DNA of 36,214 nt from Candidatus Latescibacterota bacterium (GTDB lineage: Bacteria > Krumholzibacteriota > Krumholzibacteriia > LZORAL124-64-63), in the NCBI GenBank assembly GCA_030658975.1, contig JAUSBL010000063.1:1-36214 (forward strand), given 5' to 3'. Shown here one piece after another: positions 1 through 7,576 of this stretch. The translations under genes and the position numbers were made by a program. The notes below the pieces were generated by a model. It had not been told where the DNA came from, made no database searches, and was given only the letters and a program-made list of their open reading frames with translations. Position 1 is the stretch's first letter. Each line of letters begins with the position of its first letter.

Positions 1-5
1 CGTCC

Positions 6-1286
6 TTAGATCGTTCCGTGTTCCCAGGCGTTCAGGTACGCCGCTTGCTCTTCCGTCAGGGTGTCAATTTCTACGCCCATGGCAATCAGTTTCAGACGCG
101 CAATCTCGCGGTCCAGTTCCTCGGGCATGGTATAGACCTGATTTTCCATATGCTTGGCGTGCTTCAGCATATATTCGGCGGCCATGGCCTGGTTGGCGAA
201 ACTCATGTCCATCACCGCGCTGGGGTGGCCCTCGGCGGCGGCCAGGTTGACCAGGCGGCCCTGAGCCAGCAGGTAGATGCGGCGGCCGTCGCGCAGGGTG
301 TATTCCTCGCAGTTGTCGCGGATCTCGCGCTTGCCGGTCGACAGCGCGGCGAGGTCGCCAATGTTGATCTCGCAGTCGTAGTGGCCGGTGTTGCAGACGA
401 TGGCGCCGTCGCGCATGACCTCGAAGTGACGCTTGACGATGACGTCCTTCATGCCGGTCGCGGTGATGAAGATGTCGCCGACGGCGGCCGCCTCGTCCAT
501 GGTCATGACCCGGTGCCCGTCGAGGGTGGCCTTCAGGGCGGCCGTGGCCTTGATCTCCGTGGCGATCACGCTGGCGCCGAAGCCGGCCGCGCGCATCGCG
601 CAGCCCTTGCCGCAGTGGCCGTAGCCGGCGACCACGAAGTTCTTGCCGGCCAGCAGCACGCTGGTCGCGCGGATGATGCCGTCGAGGCTGGACTGGCCCG
701 TGCCGTAGACGTTGTCGAAGTCCCACTTGGTCTCGGCGTCGTTGACCGCCACGACCGGGTACTTCAGCGCGCCGTCGGCGGCCATCGCGCGCAGGCGGTG
801 GATGCCCGTGGTGGTCTCCTCGGTGCCGCCGACGATGCCCGCGATCAGGTTCGGGTGACGGTTGTGGACCGAGAAGATGAGGTCGGCGCCGTCGTCGAGC
901 GTGAGGGTGGGCTTGAAGTCGAGGGTGCGGTCGATGCACCAGTAGAACTCCTCGACGTTCATGCCGTGCCAGGCGTAGATCGAGACGCCGGCGGCGGCCA
1001 GCGCGGCGGCCACGTCGTCCTGCGTGGACAGTGGGTTGCAGCCGCTCCACGAGATCTCGGCGCCGGCGGCGCTCAGCGTCTCGATCAGGACGGCCGTCTC
1101 CTTGGTCACGTGCAGGCAACCGGCGATGCGCATGCCCTTGAGGGACTGCAGCCGGGAGTGCTCCTCGCGCAGGGCCATCATCACCGGCATCCGGCTCTCG
1201 GCCCAGTCGATCTTGCTGCGCCCGCGCGCGGCGAGACCGGGATCGGCCACCTTGCTGCGGGCGGCGTCTGCTTGTTTGCTCGTCAT
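6..1286 (-). CDS. ahcY: S-adenosylhomocysteine hydrolase (adenosylhomocysteinase)
   Basis: This cytosolic NAD-dependent enzyme splits S-adenosylhomocysteine into adenosine and homocysteine, removing the product inhibitor of methyltransferases. The 426-residue protein has the family substrate-site blocks (HNRHPNL near 141, TEETTTGIHR near 155, then NDAETKWDFDNVYGTGQS from 182) and the dinucleotide loop GYGHCGKG at 221-228. It is the short form: it lacks the insertion of the ~470-residue type and ends in YLNAWEHGTI rather than a KPDHYRY tail, as in archaeal and thermophile-type enzymes. The start was chosen at ATG 1286, preceded by an AGGAGGA-type ribosome site; the open frame continues upstream to 1568, but that extension is low-complexity Arg/Pro-rich shadow. 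It lies 20 bases downstream of the ArsR-methyltransferase gene and is almost certainly cotranscribed with it. Confidence 0.97.
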   Translation of the reverse strand: MTSKQADAARSKVADPGLAARGRSKIDWAESRMPVMMALREEHSRLQSLKGMRIAGCLHVTKETAVLIETLSAAGAEISWSGCNPLSTQDDVAAALAAAGVSIYAWHGMNVEEFYWCIDRTLDFKPTLTLDDGADLIFSVHNRHPNLIAGIVGGTEETTTGIHRLRAMAADGALKYPVVAVNDAETKWDFDNVYGTGQSSLDGIIRATSVLLAGKNFVVAGYGHCGKGCAMRAAGFGASVIATEIKATAALKATLDGHRVMTMDEAAAVGDIFITATGMKDVIVKRHFEVMRDGAIVCNTGHYDCEINIGDLAALSTGKREIRDNCEEYTLRDGRRIYLLAQGRLVNLAAAEGHPSAVMDMSFANQAMAAEYMLKHAKHMENQVYTMPEELDREIARLKLIAMGVEIDTLTEEQAAYLNAWEHGTI

Positions 1287-1306
1287 CTTCGTCCTCCTCT
1301 TGCGGG

Positions 1307-2353
1307 TCAGCGCGGGTCGGTTCCCGCATCGTCGGTCACGGAAGGGGCGGCCGCGGCGGGAGGCTTCTCCCCCACGGCCAGGAACACGTCGGGCCAGACC
1401 GCGCCGCGGTCCTGCAGGCCGGGCGGCAGGGAAACCCGCGCCAGGTCGATCTGCGCCGGTCGGCGCACGAGGTAGCGGCGCGGGACGAGGCCGTGGCGGC
1501 CGAAGAGGACCAGCATCTCCTCGCGGGAGAATCCCAGCCACTGGTGGGCCAGCTCCTCGCGCATCCATTGCAGGTTGTGGCGCGTGAACGCCACGACCAC
1601 CACCCTGCCGCCGGGGCGCACCACGCGGGCCATCTCGCGCACGGCCTGGCCGGGGCTGGCGACATGGTGCAGCACCATCGAGCAGTAGGCGGCGTCGAAG
1701 CTCCCGTCGGCGAACGGCAGGGCCTGGACGTCGGCGCTGCGGAACGCGACGCCGGTGAGCTGTTCACGCTCGCACAGCAGGCGGGCGCGTTCGAGCATCG
1801 CCTCGCTGGTGTCCACCGCGGTGACGGTCGCGCCGGTGCCCGCCAGCAGGGGCAGCAGGGCGCCGGTGCCGGTGCCGATGTCCAGGACCGCGAGTCCGGG
1901 CGGGACCAGGGCCGCCACGGCGCCGGCCTGGATGTCGGGGGCCTCAAAAGCTGGCCGGATCTGGTCCCAGGCGCCGGCGATGCCCGCGAAGAACTCGCCG
2001 GTGCGGCGGTCGCGGTCGGCCAGGGTCCGGCGCAGCGCCTCGTCGTCACCGGCGGCCTCGGGCACGCCCTCGGCCAGCGCGAGCACGGTGTCCCGCAGGT
2101 CCGCTGCGTCACCGAGGCCGGACCGGTCGGCCAGCCCGTACCAGCCCCAGGTCCCGTCCTTGCGGTGGCTCAGCCAGCCGGCCTCGCGCAGGATCGCCAG
2201 ATGCTTCGAGACGCCCGGCTGGCTCAGCCCGAGGACCTGCACCATGTCCTGGACGGTCAGCTCACCACGCCCGAGCACGCGCAGGATCCGCAACCGCGTC
2301 GGATCGCCCACGGCCTGGAACAGGGCAGCCGGATGCTGGAATTGGGTGGCCAC
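1307..2353 (-). CDS. sahR: ArsR-family regulator fused to a SAM-dependent methyltransferase domain (SahR type)
   Basis: The 348-residue protein has an ArsR winged-helix domain at about 5-75 (recognition helix around SQPGVSKHLAILREAGW, then a wing) and a class I methyltransferase domain from about 120. In the second domain VLDIGTGTG at 156-164 is the SAM-binding motif I, D181 is the acidic residue after strand 2, and ALPFADGSFD at 211-220 is the post-II region. The same fusion next to ahcY is the known architecture of SahR, which senses S-adenosylhomocysteine in Desulfovibrio-type bacteria; the methyltransferase fold probably serves as the ligand sensor. The start is GTG 2353 with GGGGAA upstream. 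The gene is followed at 20 bases by ahcY, so the pair would be autoregulated. No metal-binding ArsR cysteine motif is apparent. The identification rests on architecture plus neighbour. Confidence 0.85.
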   Translation of the reverse strand: MATQFQHPAALFQAVGDPTRLRILRVLGRGELTVQDMVQVLGLSQPGVSKHLAILREAGWLSHRKDGTWGWYGLADRSGLGDAADLRDTVLALAEGVPEAAGDDEALRRTLADRDRRTGEFFAGIAGAWDQIRPAFEAPDIQAGAVAALVPPGLAVLDIGTGTGALLPLLAGTGATVTAVDTSEAMLERARLLCEREQLTGVAFRSADVQALPFADGSFDAAYCSMVLHHVASPGQAVREMARVVRPGGRVVVVAFTRHNLQWMREELAHQWLGFSREEMLVLFGRHGLVPRRYLVRRPAQIDLARVSLPPGLQDRGAVWPDVFLAVGEKPPAAAAPSVTDDAGTDPR

Positions 2354-2382
2354 GTTCCCCGCTCGTCCGTCAATGAATCGCT

Positions 2383-2426
2383 ACATAACGATGCAGTAAT
2401 GTATAATCGAATCGCACCTGCGGCAA
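2383..2426 (-). promoter_or_regulatory. Promoter and candidate SahR operator for sahR-ahcY
   Basis: Reading the minus strand, TTGCCG (2426-2421), a 17-base spacer and TACATT (2403-2398) form a sigma70-like promoter in a local AT-rich island. An imperfect inverted repeat, ACATTAC-N6-GTTATGT (2402-2383, one mismatch per arm), overlaps the -10 and the start region. That is where an autorepressing ArsR protein would bind. The operator assignment is inference; the repeat itself is seen. Confidence 0.55.
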
Positions 2427-2427
2427 G

Positions 2428-2685
2428 CATCAATGCTGGATTCTGGCTGCTGAATTGTCCCGCCCCTGCCCATACTGCTGTGATGCGACTTGGATCCCCA
2501 CATCCTGCCGAGACAGGGGACGCACTCCGGGCACCTCGTGTGCCCGGAGCGCTTGGCCTTCCGGCCCCTCCGCCATCCTGGCTGCGGGGCCTCCAGGACA
2601 CCCCTGTCTCGGCAGGATGTGGGGATCCAAGTCGAACAGCAGTATGGGCACGGACAATTCAGCAGTCAGAAGCCAGTCACTGATG
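2428..2685. repeat. 258-bp fold-back element: long imperfect inverted repeat with internal hairpins
   Basis: The left arm (about 2428-2519) and right arm (about 2601-2685) are reverse complements over roughly 85-90 bases, with a few mismatches and small indels. The inner 30 bases or so (2488-2519 against 2601-2632) match perfectly. The 81-base centre contains a perfect 10-bp hairpin (CTCCGGGCAC 2525-2534 with GTGCCCGGAG 2540-2549) and a GGCCCC/GGGGCC pair (2563-2568, 2586-2591). The whole could fold as a three-way cruciform or RNA. No convincing protein is encoded; six-frame readings are short and Cys/Pro/Arg-rich. The element starts next to the sahR -35 box and its far end contains the last three codons and stop of lpd (2677-2685). 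The size and terminal inverted repeats suggest a MITE-like element, but no clear target-site duplication was seen. A structured RNA is the alternative. Confidence 0.8.
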
Positions 2686-4089
2686 ACTGGAAATTCCCAG
2701 CGCATCGTGAACTGCTTCCATTAGTCCCTCGCTGAGCGTGGGATGCGGGTGCACCACCCTACTCCAGGTTTCCAGATCGCCTCCGAAGCCCAGGGCGGTC
2801 ACCGCGGCCGCGATCAGGTCGGTGGCGTGGGGGCCGACCATGTGGACGCCCAGGACCCGCCCTCCCGACTCCTCGGCCACGACCTTCACGAAGCCGTGCA
2901 ATTCGTTGAGGATGGAGGCTTTGCCCAGCGCCGACATCGGGAAGCGGCCCAGGCGAACCTGATGGCCGCGGGCGACCGCCTCCTCTTCGGTCAAACCGAC
3001 GGAAGCGACCTCCGGCGAGCAGTAGGTGCAGGAGGGGATCAGATCGGGATCGATGGGCGTCACCTCGCGGCCGGCGGCGTGGCCGGCGGCGACGAGCGCC
3101 TGGGCGCTCGCGGTGTGGGCCAGCTGCGGCGCCAGCGTGATGTCGCCGATGGCGTAGACGCCCGGCGCCGCCGTCTGCTGGTAGGCGTCGGTCTGGACGA
3201 AGCCGCGCTTGTCGACGACGGCGCCGGCCTCGGCCAGGCCGAGGCCCTCGGTGACCGGCCGGCGGCCGACCGCCAGCAGCAGGTGCGACGCCGAGCGCGA
3301 CGACGTCTCGCCGGTCGCGAGGTTCTTCAGTTCGACCCTCACCTCGTCGCCGGTGCGCTCGACCTTCACGGCGCGGTGGCCGCAGAGCACGCCGATCTTG
3401 CGGCGCACGAGCGCCTGCTCGATCTCGCGCGAGCAGTCCGCGTCTTCCAGGGGCAGGACCCGCGGCAGCATCTCCACGAGCGTCACCTCGCCGCCGAAGG
3501 CCGCCACGACGTCGGCAAACTCGACGCCGACCGCTCCGGCGCCCAGCACGATCAGCGACGGCGGCACGGACGGGATTTCGAGGAGGTGATCGCTGGTCAG
3601 GATCCGCTCGCCGTCGGGCTGCACGCCGGGCACGGCGCTGGCCGCCGAACCGGTGGCGACGATGATTTTCGGCGCCAGCAGGACATCCGGGTCCCCGCCG
3701 TCCCGTTCCACGACGATGCGGCCGGGGCCGTCGAGCCGGCCGCGGCCGCGCACGACCTCGACCCCGGCGCCGTCCAGCAGGGCGGCGACGCCCAGGGCGC
3801 CCTTGCGCACGACCGTCTCCTTGCGCTTCTGGATCTTCGTCCAGTCGAAGGCGGCGGCGGGCACGTCCACGCCGAAGGTCTTGGCGCCCTTGCGGCAGAG
3901 TTCCCAGGTGCGCGCCGACTGCAGCAGGGCCTTGGTCGGGATGCAGCCGCGCAGCAGGCAGGTGCCGCCGAGCCGCTCGTCCTTCTCCACCAGGACAGTG
4001 CGCAGCCCGAGGCGGGCGCCGCGCGCGGCGGCCACGTAGCCGCCCGGGCCGGCGCCGATCACGACGAGATCGCAGGATCGCTCGCTCAT
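2677..4089 (-). CDS. lpdA: Dihydrolipoyl dehydrogenase (E3)
   Basis: This FAD flavoprotein reoxidises dihydrolipoamide of 2-oxoacid dehydrogenase complexes or the glycine cleavage system, passing electrons to NAD+. The 470-residue protein opens with the FAD motif VVIGAGPGGYVAAARG, then the redox disulfide C44-LLRG-C49 in the GGTC-GCIPTK context. A second nucleotide motif GAGAVGVEFADV lies mid-protein. The dimer-interface catalytic pair is H449 and E454 in HPTLSE. The start was set at ATG 4089 (GGGAGAGG ribosome site); the 44-codon upstream extension of the frame has no family similarity. No E1 or E2 gene is adjacent, so the complex served cannot be told from here. The last three codons and stop lie inside the distal end of the fold-back repeat, so the C-terminus may have been altered when that element arrived. 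Confidence 0.95.
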   Translation of the reverse strand: MSERSCDLVVIGAGPGGYVAAARGARLGLRTVLVEKDERLGGTCLLRGCIPTKALLQSARTWELCRKGAKTFGVDVPAAAFDWTKIQKRKETVVRKGALGVAALLDGAGVEVVRGRGRLDGPGRIVVERDGGDPDVLLAPKIIVATGSAASAVPGVQPDGERILTSDHLLEIPSVPPSLIVLGAGAVGVEFADVVAAFGGEVTLVEMLPRVLPLEDADCSREIEQALVRRKIGVLCGHRAVKVERTGDEVRVELKNLATGETSSRSASHLLLAVGRRPVTEGLGLAEAGAVVDKRGFVQTDAYQQTAAPGVYAIGDITLAPQLAHTASAQALVAAGHAAGREVTPIDPDLIPSCTYCSPEVASVGLTEEEAVARGHQVRLGRFPMSALGKASILNELHGFVKVVAEESGGRVLGVHMVGPHATDLIAAAVTALGFGGDLETWSRVVHPHPTLSEGLMEAVHDALGISSHQ

Positions 4090-4192
4090 GGTCCTCTCCC
4101 AGGGATGTGAGGGGGGCTCGCCGGGTCCATCATAGGATCCGGCGGACGGGAATGCCAGCCGCGACAAGGGGTGGCGCGACCGCTCTCCGGCG

Positions 4193-4221
4193 TTGACGGA
4201 TCGCGTCCCGCGGGTTCTCAT
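4193..4221 (+). promoter_or_regulatory. Candidate promoter for the MFS gene
   Basis: TTGACG (4193-4198), 17 bases, then TCTCAT (4216-4221) lies 50 bases before the ATG of the transporter gene. The -35 is strong and the -10 matches four of six positions. Confidence 0.4.
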
Positions 4222-4270
4222 GGACCAGGTTCCGCCACGGCGGCGGACCGCTCACGTCAGGAGACACGCC

Positions 4271-5614
4271 ATGCTCGACTTCAGGCCCGCGGAAGGCCCA
4301 GGACGTTTCCACCCCGCAGGGCGGCCGTACCGGATGCTCGTGCTGGGCTTCGCCAGCCTGCTGACCTTCGGCAGCTACTTCGCCTACGACATCATCGGGG
4401 CCCTGGCCCCTTCGCTGGTGGAGGATCTGGGGGCTTCGCGCAGCACCATCGGCGGCTTCTACACCGCCTACAGCGTGGCGGCGATCCTGGCGGTGTTCGG
4501 CAGCGGATTTCTGATCGACCGGCTGGGCACGCGCCGCTCGAGCATGATCTTCTCGGTCCTGGTGCTGTGCGGCGCGCTGGTGGTGGCTTCGGCCAAGACG
4601 ATCCCGATGGTCTTCGTCGGCCGCTTCATCTTCGGGGCCGGCGCCGAGCCGCTGGTCGTCGCCCAGAGCGCCATCCTCGCCCGCTGGTTCCGCAACAAGG
4701 AGATCGCCCTGGCCTTCGGCATCTCGCTGACGGTCTCGCGCCTGGGCACGCTCTTCGCCTTCAACACCGGCGAGCTGATCGCCCAGACCTTCGGCGGCTA
4801 CCGGGCCGGCCTGGTCGCGGCGGCGATCTTCTGCTGCGTCTCACTGCTGGGCAACATCGTGTACGTGATCCTGGACCGCCGCGGCGAGCGCTACCTGCCG
4901 GACCTCCAGGAGACCGGCGCCGAGGACAAGATCAGGCTCGCACACATCCTGAAGCTCAGCCCGAGCTTCTGGTACGTGACGCTGCTCTGCCTGACCTTCT
5001 ACTCCGCGGTGTTCCCCTTCACGGCCCTGAGCACCGACTTCTTCGTCGACAAGTGGGGCGTGCAGCGGGTGGCCGAGGCGAGTGGAGGTTTCCTGGCCAA
5101 CGTCTTCAACAGCTTCCTGCACATGTTCCAGACCGCCGGCGGACTGTCCTCGATCATCATCTTCGCCTCGATGATCTGCGCGCCCTTCGCCGGCCTGCTG
5201 GTCGACCGCGTGGGGAAGCGGGCGACGATGATGCTGGTGGGTTCGATCCTCATGATCCCGGCCTACCTGCTGCTCGGGCTGACCGACATCTACCCGGTGC
5301 TGCCGATGATGGTGCTGGGCGCCGCCTTCGTGCTGGTGCCGGCAGCCATGTGGCCGGCCATCCCGATGGTCGTCAAGGCCGAGCACACGGGCACCGCCTT
5401 CGGGCTCTGCACCGCGATCCAGAACATCGGCCTGGCGCTCTTCCCCTTCCTGAACGGGAGACTGCGCGACGCAACCCAGGGCTACAGCGCCAGCATGCTG
5501 ATGTTCGCGGGCCTCGGCGTCGTGGGGTTCGTCTTCGCGCTGCTGCTGAAGCGCGCCGACCGCATGGGCGGCGGCGTGCTGGAGCGCAGGCCGACGCGCG
5601 TGTCCGGGGTTTGA
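4271..5614 (+). CDS. Major facilitator superfamily transporter
   Basis: This is a 447-residue inner-membrane secondary transporter with about 12 hydrophobic segments in two halves joined by a charged cytoplasmic loop (around 195-220: RRGERYLPDLQETGAEDKIR). Each half carries the MFS loop 2-3 signature: GFLIDRLGTRR near 78-88 and GLLVDRVGKRAT in the second half. Gly-rich packing motifs such as GRFIFGAGAEPLVVAQ follow. The substrate cannot be read from sequence; the pattern resembles MFSD1-like or nitrate/oxalate-type carriers in general form only. The start was placed at ATG 4271 because AGGAGA sits 8 bases upstream; a longer frame from 4193 would add an Arg-rich, unlikely N-terminus. It diverges from lpd and is followed by etfBA, which have their own promoter. 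Confidence 0.85.
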   Translation: MLDFRPAEGPGRFHPAGRPYRMLVLGFASLLTFGSYFAYDIIGALAPSLVEDLGASRSTIGGFYTAYSVAAILAVFGSGFLIDRLGTRRSSMIFSVLVLCGALVVASAKTIPMVFVGRFIFGAGAEPLVVAQSAILARWFRNKEIALAFGISLTVSRLGTLFAFNTGELIAQTFGGYRAGLVAAAIFCCVSLLGNIVYVILDRRGERYLPDLQETGAEDKIRLAHILKLSPSFWYVTLLCLTFYSAVFPFTALSTDFFVDKWGVQRVAEASGGFLANVFNSFLHMFQTAGGLSSIIIFASMICAPFAGLLVDRVGKRATMMLVGSILMIPAYLLLGLTDIYPVLPMMVLGAAFVLVPAAMWPAIPMVVKAEHTGTAFGLCTAIQNIGLALFPFLNGRLRDATQGYSASMLMFAGLGVVGFVFALLLKRADRMGGGVLERRPTRVSGV

Positions 5615-5639
5615 CGCCCCCGCGGTCGCGGCCTATCAT
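5611..5639 (+). promoter_or_regulatory. Promoter of etfBA, overlapping the MFS stop codon
   Basis: TTGACG (5611-5616), exactly 17 bases, TATCAT (5634-5639): each hexamer differs from the sigma70 consensus at one position. The TGA stop of the MFS gene (5612-5614) is part of the -35 box. Start of transcription would be near 5646, giving a leader of about 63 bases. Confidence 0.65.
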
Positions 5640-5708
5640 TGCAGGATCCGCCCCGCGGGCCTTGCGCCGCAGTTGGCGGCCGACGATGCACGAGTGCCTG
5701 GAGGCCCC

Positions 5709-6491
5709 ATGAAGATCGCCGTTTGCGTGAAGCAGGTCCCCGACTCCGAAACAAGGATCACCCTGGCCGCGCCGGGCCCGGAGCTCGACCGCTCCGGCTT
5801 CACCCGCGTGCTGAACCCCTACGACGCCTTCGCGGTCGAGGAGGCGGTGCGCATCAAGGAGCGGCTGGGCGCCGACTGCGAGATCACCGCCGTGACGATC
5901 GGCTCGGACCGCGCCGTCGAGACGCTGAAGAAGGACTGCCTCGCGGTGGGCTGCGACCGCGCGATCCGCGTCAACGAGCCCGCGCTGGAGAACGCCGAGC
6001 CGCTGCAGACGGCGAAGGTGCTCGCCGCGGTGCTGCGCCGCGGCGGCTACGACCTGATCCTGACCGGCAAGCAGGCCATCGACGACGACAGCGCCCAGGT
6101 GGGGCCGATGCTCGCCGAGCTGCTGGACTGCGCGCAGGCGACCGTGGTGACGAAGCTGGAACTGGGCGACGGGACCTTCACCGCCACCTGCGAGATCGAG
6201 GGCGGCGCCGCGCTGGTGCGGGGTTCGCTGCCCGCGGTCGTCACCTGCCAGAAAGGGCTGAACGAGCCGCGCCTGCCCAGCCTGCCGAACATCATGAAGG
6301 CCGGGATGAAGCCGCAGGAGACCCTGACCTGCGCCGACCTGGGCCTCGAGATCCCCGCGGCCCGCTCCCGGGTCACGACGTACACCCCGCCCCCGCCGCG
6401 GGCCGCGTGCCGGATGGTCGCCGACGACGATCCCGCCGCCGCAGCCCGGGAACTGGTGCGCCTGCTGCGCGACGAAGCCAAAGTCATCTGA
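5709..6491 (+). CDS. etfB: Electron transfer flavoprotein beta subunit
   Basis: This is the small subunit of the heterodimeric ETF that takes electrons from acyl-CoA dehydrogenases and similar flavoenzymes. The 260-residue protein starts MKIAVCVKQVPDSE, the typical EtfB opening. It has the AMP/adenine-binding alpha/beta fold with NPYDAFAVEEAVRIKE near 37-52, LTGKQAIDDDSAQVGPM mid-protein, and the signature PRLPSLPNIMKA near 195. The ATG at 5709 follows GGAGG. The gene is followed after 12 bases by etfA, the usual beta-alpha order. The ETF is probably of the respiratory type, because a membrane Fe-S oxidoreductase of the ETF:menaquinone type is encoded 3 kb away; there is no FixCX pair here to suggest bifurcation. 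Confidence 0.97.
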   Translation: MKIAVCVKQVPDSETRITLAAPGPELDRSGFTRVLNPYDAFAVEEAVRIKERLGADCEITAVTIGSDRAVETLKKDCLAVGCDRAIRVNEPALENAEPLQTAKVLAAVLRRGGYDLILTGKQAIDDDSAQVGPMLAELLDCAQATVVTKLELGDGTFTATCEIEGGAALVRGSLPAVVTCQKGLNEPRLPSLPNIMKAGMKPQETLTCADLGLEIPAARSRVTTYTPPPPRAACRMVADDDPAAAARELVRLLRDEAKVI

Positions 6492-6503
6492 CGGGAGACC
6501 GGA

Positions 6504-7469
6504 ATGCCGAACATCGCCGTGTTCATCGAGCAGAGCGGGGGAACCGCCAAGAAGGTCGCCTGGCAGATGACGGCCGAGGCGCGCCGCCTCGTCGACCGGG
6601 CGGGCGGCGAGGTGTGGGCCGTCGTCCTGGGTGACGGCGCCGCGGCCGCCGAGGCCGGCCGTCACGGCGCCCACCGCGTCTTCATCGCCGGCGATGGCGA
6701 TTTCGCCACCTACAACTCCGAGACCTGGACCCGCGCCCTGGCCGCCTTCGTCGCGGCCCGCCGCCCCGACCTGCTCCTGGTGGGCGCGACGGCGATGGGC
6801 AAGGACTTCGCGCCCCGCCTGGCGGCGCGGCTGGACGCGGCCTGTGTCAGCGACTGCGTCGGACTGGACTTCGACGGGGGATTCAAGCTGCGCCGCCCGA
6901 TCTTCGCCGGCAAGTGCTTCGCCGACGTGGCGGTCGACGCGCCGGTCGCGGTGGCGGGCGTGCGACCGAACGCCTTCCCCCTCTTCGCGGGCGGCGGCGC
7001 GGATGCGCCGGCCGAGAGCTTCGACCCCGGACTGGGCGGTTTCACGCCCCACGCCACGATCGTCGAGACGCTCACATCGGCGGAAAAGAAGATCGAGCTG
7101 ACCGAGGCCGAGGTCATCGTCTCGGGCGGCCGTGGCCTCAAGGAGGCCGCCAACTACAAGCTGATCGAGACGCTGGCGGCGACCATGGGCGCCGCGGCCG
7201 GCGCCAGCCGCGCCATCGTCGACGCCGGTTGGGTGCCCCACTCCCACCAGGTCGGGCAGACAGGCAAGACCGTCAGCCCGAAGCTCTACGTGGCGGTCGG
7301 GATCAGCGGCGCGATCCAGCACCTCGCGGGCATGAGCTCGTCGAAGTGCATCGTGGCGATCAACAAGGATCCCAACGCCCCGATCTTCAAGACCGCCGAC
7401 TACGGCATCGCGGCCGACCTCTTCGAGGTCGTGCCCGCGCTGGACGAGGCGATCCGGGCCCTGGACTGA
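6504..7469 (+). CDS. etfA: Electron transfer flavoprotein alpha subunit
   Basis: This is the FAD-carrying large subunit of ETF, 321 residues. The N-terminal half is the alpha/beta domain I ([20 protein letters not shown] motif near 90-110). The C-terminal half is the FAD domain, with [35 protein letters not shown] and [20 protein letters not shown], followed by NKDPNAPIF and [13 protein letters not shown]. These are the classic EtfA FAD-contact blocks, all intact. The ATG at 6504 follows a GGGAGA ribosome site 12 bases after the etfB stop, so the two are translated from one message. A strong hairpin terminator follows at 7525. The protein has no extra N-terminal ferredoxin domain, unlike some clostridial EtfA proteins. 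Confidence 0.97.
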   Translation: MPNIAVFIEQSGGTAKKVAWQMTAEARRLVDRAGGEVWAVVLGDGAAAAEAGRHGAHRVFIAGDGDFATYNSETWTRALAAFVAARRPDLLLVGATAMGKDFAPRLAARLDAACVSDCVGLDFDGGFKLRRPIFAGKCFADVAVDAPVAVAGVRPNAFPLFAGGGADAPAESFDPGLGGFTPHATIVETLTSAEKKIELTEAEVIVSGGRGLKEAANYKLIETLAATMGAAAGASRAIVDAGWVPHSHQVGQTGKTVSPKLYVAVGISGAIQHLAGMSSSKCIVAINKDPNAPIFKTADYGIAADLFEVVPALDEAIRALD

Positions 7470-7524
7470 ACCGACGACGGTCGACCATCGGTCGTCGACG
7501 CCACGGCTCCGGACGCACAAACAG

Positions 7525-7560
7525 AAGGGGCTCCGCTGCGGCGGAGCCCCTTGCTCTTGT
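7525..7560. terminator. Bidirectional rho-independent-type hairpin between etfA and the SUMF1 lipoprotein gene
   Basis: A perfect 12-bp stem, AAGGGGCTCCGC (7525-7536) with GCGGAGCCCCTT (7541-7552), has a TGCG loop. The plus-strand tail TTGCTCTTGT is only moderately T-rich. It sits between two convergent genes and probably stops both. Confidence 0.75.
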
Positions 7561-7576
7561 CGGCGCGCGGCGGCGC

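Noticed and set aside
2428-2685. Integron attC site or CRISPR repeat interpretation of the inverted repeat
   Set aside because: There is no integrase, no attC core sites, only one copy, and arms much longer than attC or CRISPR repeats.
2430-2735. Short open frames in the fold-back repeat with Cys-Pro clusters resembling a zinc finger or transposase N-terminus
   Set aside because: The cysteines come from the repeat sequence itself, the frames differ between arms, and none has a ribosome site or recognisable domain.
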